Below, piece after piece: positions 59,155 through 64,000 of a stretch of DNA of 64,000 nucleotides. The stretch is from Moniliophthora roreri (taxonomy: Eukaryota; Basidiomycota; Agaricomycetes; Agaricales; Marasmiaceae): positions 248,001 through 312,000 of the forward strand of contig LATX02000221.1 in assembly GCA_001466705.2 (NCBI GenBank). Direction: 5' to 3'. A program made the translations under genes and the position numbers. Numbering within the stretch: position 1 is the stretch's first letter; the number at the start of each line of letters is the position of its first letter. Under the pieces are notes generated by a model that was not told the origin of the DNA, did no database searches, and saw nothing but the letters and a program-made list of their open reading frames with translations.

Positions 59155-60376
59155 TCAGCCATGTCTCGACCTCTTCGACAAACGACACCGAAGTTCTTCC
59201 AACATCGACTCCGCCAGCGCATTCCGTTTCGTGTCCTCCCCTTTCAACGCCTTCTTCACTTGTTCAGGATCCAACGCTGACTCCTGTGCATACGTTCGTA
59301 GCAAATGGTCGTCCTCGAAATCATCCAAGCCGTCGAACCCGCTATGAGCAGGAGGCAGAACAACTTTTCCAGCCCAAGCGGCTACATCCAATTCAACCTT
59401 GCCGTCCCCCTCCGGGTCTCCTCCGACAGGAAGAGAAACGCGCTCCCCGTCGTCGGACGAATCGATGTCGGAGGCATATGTACCAGAGGAGGATGACGAC
59501 TCGGAACTAGAGATGTGAGCACAGAGCGTGCATTTGCAAGATATGCTGTCTGATGTCTCTGACCGACGACGTTTCCTTTTTGATGTTGGTTCGGGTTTAA
59601 AACGATTGTGGGACCATGCCGGCCATATACCGATAATTTTGAGTATTGGGTGGATGACGTTTTCTTTCAAGCTTTGAGGAGCGTAGAGAACGTCAGGTTG
59701 ATGCAGCTCCATGAGTAGAATAGCAATTGTGGGGTGTAACATTGACGAGATTCGGGGAAGAGCGTCGTAGTCGTGAGCATCCAGTGTAAGAGGCAACATC
59801 TCCCCATTGGATGAGCGTTGGTATAGAGGTGGCAGGTACTCAGGTTTCAAGGTTTTGTGGTCAAAATATCCCGGAAAGAGGACGTATTCCCAAGGTCCTT
59901 CGCCGAATTCCTGACGGCTCCAGCGTTAGAACTGCTCTAGTAAAGAGAGGGACATCTCACCTCGAACCTTCGACGCTCGCTGATCTCCGCCATATCATTG
60001 TGCTCCATCAAGTTGTATACATGTTGAATAACATCCTTCGTAGGCGCAAACCGCAAGGTCTTCTCTTCGAGACAGGGAATAAGATCCTTAGGCGCTTCCA
60101 AAACCTTAACACCAAATAGCTGTGACATGGAGCTTTGTACTCACCTTTCACAATGTTGAATTCACTATCAAAAGGAAATCCTCGATTGTCTAGGCCAAAT
60201 ATCCATTCAAACTGTGTGAAACGCTGAGAACGTTGAATTAGTAAACGGGTCAAGGACTAAATTTTTATAAGCACCATAGCTGCCCAGTCATCATCCCCGG
60301 AGACTAGAGCGTAAGAATCGAGCTCAAAATCATAGCTATTAGAGGTTGATACGTCCTGCAGACTGAGAGACACCAT
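59155..60376 (-). pseudogene. HNH-derived family 'C', copy C3, with premature stop
   Basis: Start at 60376 (MVSLSLQDVSTSN), then an in-frame TAG at 60259-60257, where C1 and C2 read through. Beyond it the family continues: FTQFEWIFGLDNRGFPFDSEFNIVKG, an exon 2 piece around 60105-59960, and a long intact exon 3 (59908-59155; FGEGPWEYVLFPGYFDHKTL, KRKRRRSETSDS). C3 is clearly more diverged than C1/C2. If the stop were spliced out or translation started downstream, a shorter protein is possible, but the simplest reading is an early pseudogene. Confidence 0.65.
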
Positions 60377-60608
60377 GGGATGTTCGATGGTGATTCAAGG
60401 AATATTCAAGTCCCACGGTCTTGCGTGTGACCGCGACGCGCCTTTCCTTTCTTCTCCCACAATAGGAAGCCACAACGAAGCCACAACTTCCTTTATATCT
60501 GTTTAAATGACTCAAATCAGGGCTATAAGACAATAATTATATCTATACATCAGAAAACATGAACTCATGTGGGCGCCCCCTCTTGGGCAGTATAAAGATC
60601 CAACCGCA

Positions 60609-60781
60609 ATTGCCATCGCACAAAACTGCAAAAGGTCATAACCCGTCTCCAGGGGGTTATAACCCAGGTCCCCGGTGGTTATAACCGGTTCCGGCGGTTA
60701 TAACCCACCAAAACCAGTCATAACCCCCCAAAACCAGTCATAACTGAGTTATGACCTTCTGCAGTTTTGTGCAATGGCCAT
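60609..60781. mobile_element. MITE-like inverted-repeat element
   Basis: A 173-bp stretch with 34-bp terminal inverted repeats at 60609-60642 and 60748-60781, matching at 31 of 34 positions (core GCACAAAACTGC). Between them lie three copies of the palindrome GGTTATAACC (60655-60664, 60677-60686, 60696-60705) about 20 bp apart, and two copies of AAAACCAGTCATAAC. It codes for nothing. Size and structure fit a non-autonomous DNA transposon, or a hairpin. It sits directly upstream of D2. No clear target-site duplication was identified. Confidence 0.7.
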
Positions 60782-60802
60782 AGCGCTTGCCGCCCCCCAG
60801 CT

Positions 60803-62142
60803 ATGTCTCACTCAGAAACCGACAGATCAACCCAATTCCTCATACACGTCGAAAAAAGGGGAGCAGCTGAATCAACGTCAACTCCGGAGGATGGGGTTCT
60901 TTGGCAGAGGCGACTCCCCTCTTTCAACCTGGCGACGAGCTCACCTATCTTTGTGGCTAGGTTAGTCTTCCTCTGCTTCACTTATCACGACTCATCTGAA
61001 CGAGTTCCTTGTATAGTTGAGCCCCGCATGCACTACTCGCTGGATCGTGGGTTGATCAAGATTGTCCCAACCCGCGATGTGTTGAATGCCATTATGAAGT
61101 TCTCCCAGGAAATTCGCAAACGACATAGAGGAAAGACGTCCAATGAACACATCGGTCTAGACTGCAGAAAGGTATCGTACAACTCATCAAGGATCAATAG
61201 TTCATTTCTGAGCTCAATGGCTACTTCAGACATTCCCACCTGGCAATTATCCTTACATGGTCGTAGGCGTCTTGCGCTCTTCAGAGTTCAGTATTCCTTG
61301 CGAGCGTCTGGTTGAACCTCCTGATGTTCCAGAAGTAACGATGTCACAGAACGCAGAGTTGAAGTTCAAATATCAGCGGATCAACTATCCAATTAAAGTG
61401 GTAAGTTGATAGAACAATGTTGAGCTACCTACGGCTGCTGGTTTCCCTGAACAGCCTCAATGAATTGATCAAGGAGACGTCGGTCCGTACTCCGACGAAA
61501 GCGACTTGAAAGTCAAGGTGATTCCTCAGCATCTAAAAGCATATCGCTCGGACAGGGAAATACCATTCGAAGGCTTCTTATCCAGTCAAAAACAAGGAGG
61601 AGGTATTGCACTGGCAGGATCCTTGGCTTGTGACTGCCAATGTTAGAGAGTTCCTCTTCATTTTGAAGGCTCGAGTAGACAACCATCGACGTTCTAAGGC
61701 GAAGCCTGGCGATAAGTGGCTACGTTGGAATGTTCGGCAACTCGTCGATGATCCAGTGCACTTCCAGCTGCTGGAGCTTTGCCTACAGATTTATACGTTT
61801 TGGGCGGATGACAAGCCAAACACAGATCAGAATACGAAGAGCTCTAAAGCCGGCGGCTCCCAACGGACTCGTCAGACCAAGTCTAGAGCGGATGCGTCCT
61901 CCAACGTTGCTGGACCCTCTGGTTCCGGTCAGAACGAACCTACCGCTGGTCCCGTCACTCGGTCTCGTAGTAAAAATGCAAGCTCCAATGCAGACGCCGA
62001 AGCGGCAACTGGTACTGGCGCTCCCCTCACTCGAGCAAGGAGCGGAAAGGGAAAGTCCAGGGCTGGTACCAACGCAGCACCTTCCCGTAATAAATCCGCA
62101 CGCTCGAAGGCTAAAGCGGGCGCCTCTGACCGTGGAACTTGA
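60803..62142 (+). pseudogene. HNH-endonuclease-like 'D', copy D2, internally deleted
   Basis: The start (MSHSETDRSTQF) is followed by LAEATPLFQPGDE in another frame, corresponding to D1's LAHATPRFQRGDE. Then about 450 bp present in D1 are missing: the sequence jumps to the LWL-intron border. The HNH histidine and asparagine blocks are lost, while VEPRMHYSLDRGLIKIVP and the rest of exons 3-4 remain. After 61450 an in-frame TGA and further stops occur before DPWLVTANVREFLFILK. The last exon is intact and ends in a basic, Ser/Ala-rich tail (SRSKNASSNADAEA, SKAKAGASDRGT; stop at 62142) that D1 has lost through 10-bp indels. Confidence 0.72.
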
Positions 62143-62629
62143 ATCATGTAGCGTATCAGGCTTCGGGAACGTCAAAGACGGTGGCTTTGGGGGGTAGCTC
62201 TTTTGATGAAAGGTGTAGATTTTTTCTGTGGATTTGTTTTACTAATTTTTCGCTTCTCCTATTCTTGTAACGTTCCATTAAACCTTTTTCTACATTCCAA
62301 TCATTTTCATGTCATCCCGCCTCCGGGTGAACGTCTGATTCAACGTAAGGGACGTCGTACAGCCGCCATAAATATGTTGAAACCCGGCGAGGACCTGAGG
62401 ATCTGAAGGTAGGTCCACGTAGATGAGTTCGGGCCTTTTTTCCGGAACCAAGATCCTTCATTAACAATTTATGATGCAATCGTAAGGCAAAGTACATATG
62501 CATGACAAAGATAACATTGTTGATAGCATAGATTATAAATATGCAATAAGAGAGCATAAAGCGAGAAAATGCGGCCAGGGGATGAGTGAGATGAAGAAGG
62601 GAGACCCTGTATTAGCCATGTCTCGACCT
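62143..62629. repeat. D-C spacer, second copy
   Basis: Duplicate of 57132-57651, including the T-rich stretch, the CATGTCATCCCGCC segment and the C-type 3' flank. Confidence 0.65.
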
Positions 62630-63780
62630 CCTCTTAGACAAACAATACCGAAGCTGTTCCAAAGTCGGCTCTGTCAGCGTGTCTCGTTTCCTATTCTCCT
62701 CCTTTAACGCCTTCTTCACATGCTCGGCAGCTAACGCTGACTCTTATGCGTAAGTCCGCAGCACCTCATCGTCACCGACATCATCAAAGTCGTCGTACCC
62801 GCTACGAGCGGGTGGCAGACCTAGACCAATCGGCTTCTCTTCTGCCTTGTCTTCTGCAATGTTTTGCAGAATAGCCTCGTCTTTGGTCTCAGATGATTCG
62901 TGAGAGGTTGATGACGACGGGGTAGATTGAAGGCTCCACGCCTCGCGCACACTCTGTGCAAATACACGACATCCGCGATGCTGCAGACTCCGAACGTTTC
63001 CTCTGGGACGACGTTCGGGTATCGATGAAGCGATTGTGGGTCCATAAAGGCCAGATACCAACAACGCGGAGTAAAGGAATAACAACGTTGTCTTTGAGAC
63101 TACGGGGAACGAAAAAGCCATCTAGTGGGCCCATTTGTATGAACATGATGGAGATGGCGGGGTGAATGTTTAATGACACTCGAGGAAGTTTGGTGAATTC
63201 GGTAGTGTCGAAGTCGACGGGAGATACTGAGCCGTCCTGCGAATGATGGTATAGAGTTATGCTTAGGCTCTAATGTTTCTTCATGGTACTTTCCTCGGAA
63301 CAGAGTATATTCCCAGGGGCCCTGGCCGAATTCCTAGATGAAGGTTGAGACCATCATGATGGTGTCAAAATGAGGATGGAATTGCACATGGAAACCTTTA
63401 CGATCTTCAGCCCTCGCGGCTCCATTATGTTTGATAATATCATAAGCTAGTTGAATCATTGTCCTCGTCGGTGTAAAAACGAGGTATCGCTTCTGCAGAA
63501 GTTGCTTTAGATAGGTACTGGTCCCTGGATGCGCGCATGTTAGCATTTGCCATACGTTCATCAGAGAATAACGCACCTGTAATGATATTATACTCGCTCT
63601 CAATAGGATGACCTCGATACTTCAACCCAAAGGCCCATTCAAACCGGGTAATACGCTGGAAGATGAAAATTAGCCCACGACAGGCATACCAATGAACCTA
63701 ATGCATCATCTCTGTTTACCTTGATAAGTTGGAATGGCTTTAATTTCTAGACTCGATTTGAAGAGGTCGAAATACATAGT
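62630..63780 (-). pseudogene. HNH-derived family 'C', copy C4, strongly degraded
   Basis: Recognisable pieces on the minus strand: ITRFEWAFGLKYRGHPIESEYNIITG (about 63655-63575), YLVFTPTRTMIQLAYDIIKHN, FGQGPWEYTLFRGKYH (about 63330), LPRVSLNIHPAISIMFIQMG, GIWPLWTHNRF and SGYDDFDDVGDDEVLRTYA. The frame changes near 63262 and again near 62960. A stop codon (TAA, 62746-62744) replaces the Gln found in the other copies. It is the partner of D2, as C2 is of D1. Confidence 0.7.
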
Positions 63781-64000
63781 AATGGAAGCATTAGAGGGCC
63801 GGAGCGAGAGGCGTGATGGTGTATGCTACGATTCCGAGGTCCCACGGTTCACGGTCACGATTTTTCTTCCCACCATTTTCGTCGTCCGTGAATCCCATGG
63901 TCTGCTCAAAAAGTACCGATTATCGATTCCAGATTTCTGATGCACGAGCTCAACATGAGGCTAGGAAGTACAGGTGATTCGGCCACAGATCATATAAATA

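Overview
This is nuclear DNA of a basidiomycete fungus, most likely an Agaricomycete. Genes are packed on both strands and cut by many 42-70 nt GT-AG introns. Gene families typical of mushrooms (F-box proteins, a tyrosine-recombinase element, HNH-type proteins, a lineage-restricted kinase-like family) sit among conserved eukaryotic housekeeping genes. Gene models were built by hand from splice sites and frame continuity; every multi-exon model marked high confidence closes in frame.

Layout. 1-4304 is a mobile-element zone: the 5' end of a Ty3/Gypsy-like retrotransposon on the minus strand (LTR, gag, start of pol, with a -1 frameshift site) beside a decayed tyrosine-recombinase gene. 4305-19610 is a diverged tandem duplication with a period of about 7.2-7.3 kb. 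Each unit ends in an intact 8-exon gene (9474-11565 and 16642-18714) of a kinase-like family, preceded by several kb of eroded repeated modules. 19673-31000 holds single-copy genes: a membrane-anchored METTL24-like protein, a secreted GH2 beta-mannosidase, an HPM1/METTL18 histidine methyltransferase, a frameshifted F-box gene, and the mitochondrial protease OMA1. 31000-38360 contains three tandem F-box genes. The last exons of OMA1 were copied together with one F-box unit. 38532-51719 has a monocarboxylate-type MFS carrier, an Xaa-Pro aminopeptidase carrying a long disordered N-terminal extension, and a NIPA-type magnesium transporter, separated by gene-poor gaps. 53575-63800 is an amplified cluster of HNH-type genes: four minus-strand 'C' copies and two plus-strand 'D' copies, many of them broken, with a MITE-like inverted-repeat element at 60609-60781.

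How the genes relate. The housekeeping genes show no shared pathway. The accessory parts are shaped by duplication: the kinase-like pair, the F-box trio and the HNH cluster are local amplifications at different stages of decay. No CRISPR array, rRNA gene or convincing tRNA was seen. The most unusual signals are the gag-pol slippery site, the recombinase that lost both catalytic arginines by transitions, microexons carrying catalytic residues (OMA1, beta-mannosidase) or as short as 6 nt (NIPA), the OMA1-tail duplication, and the C/D HNH cluster.
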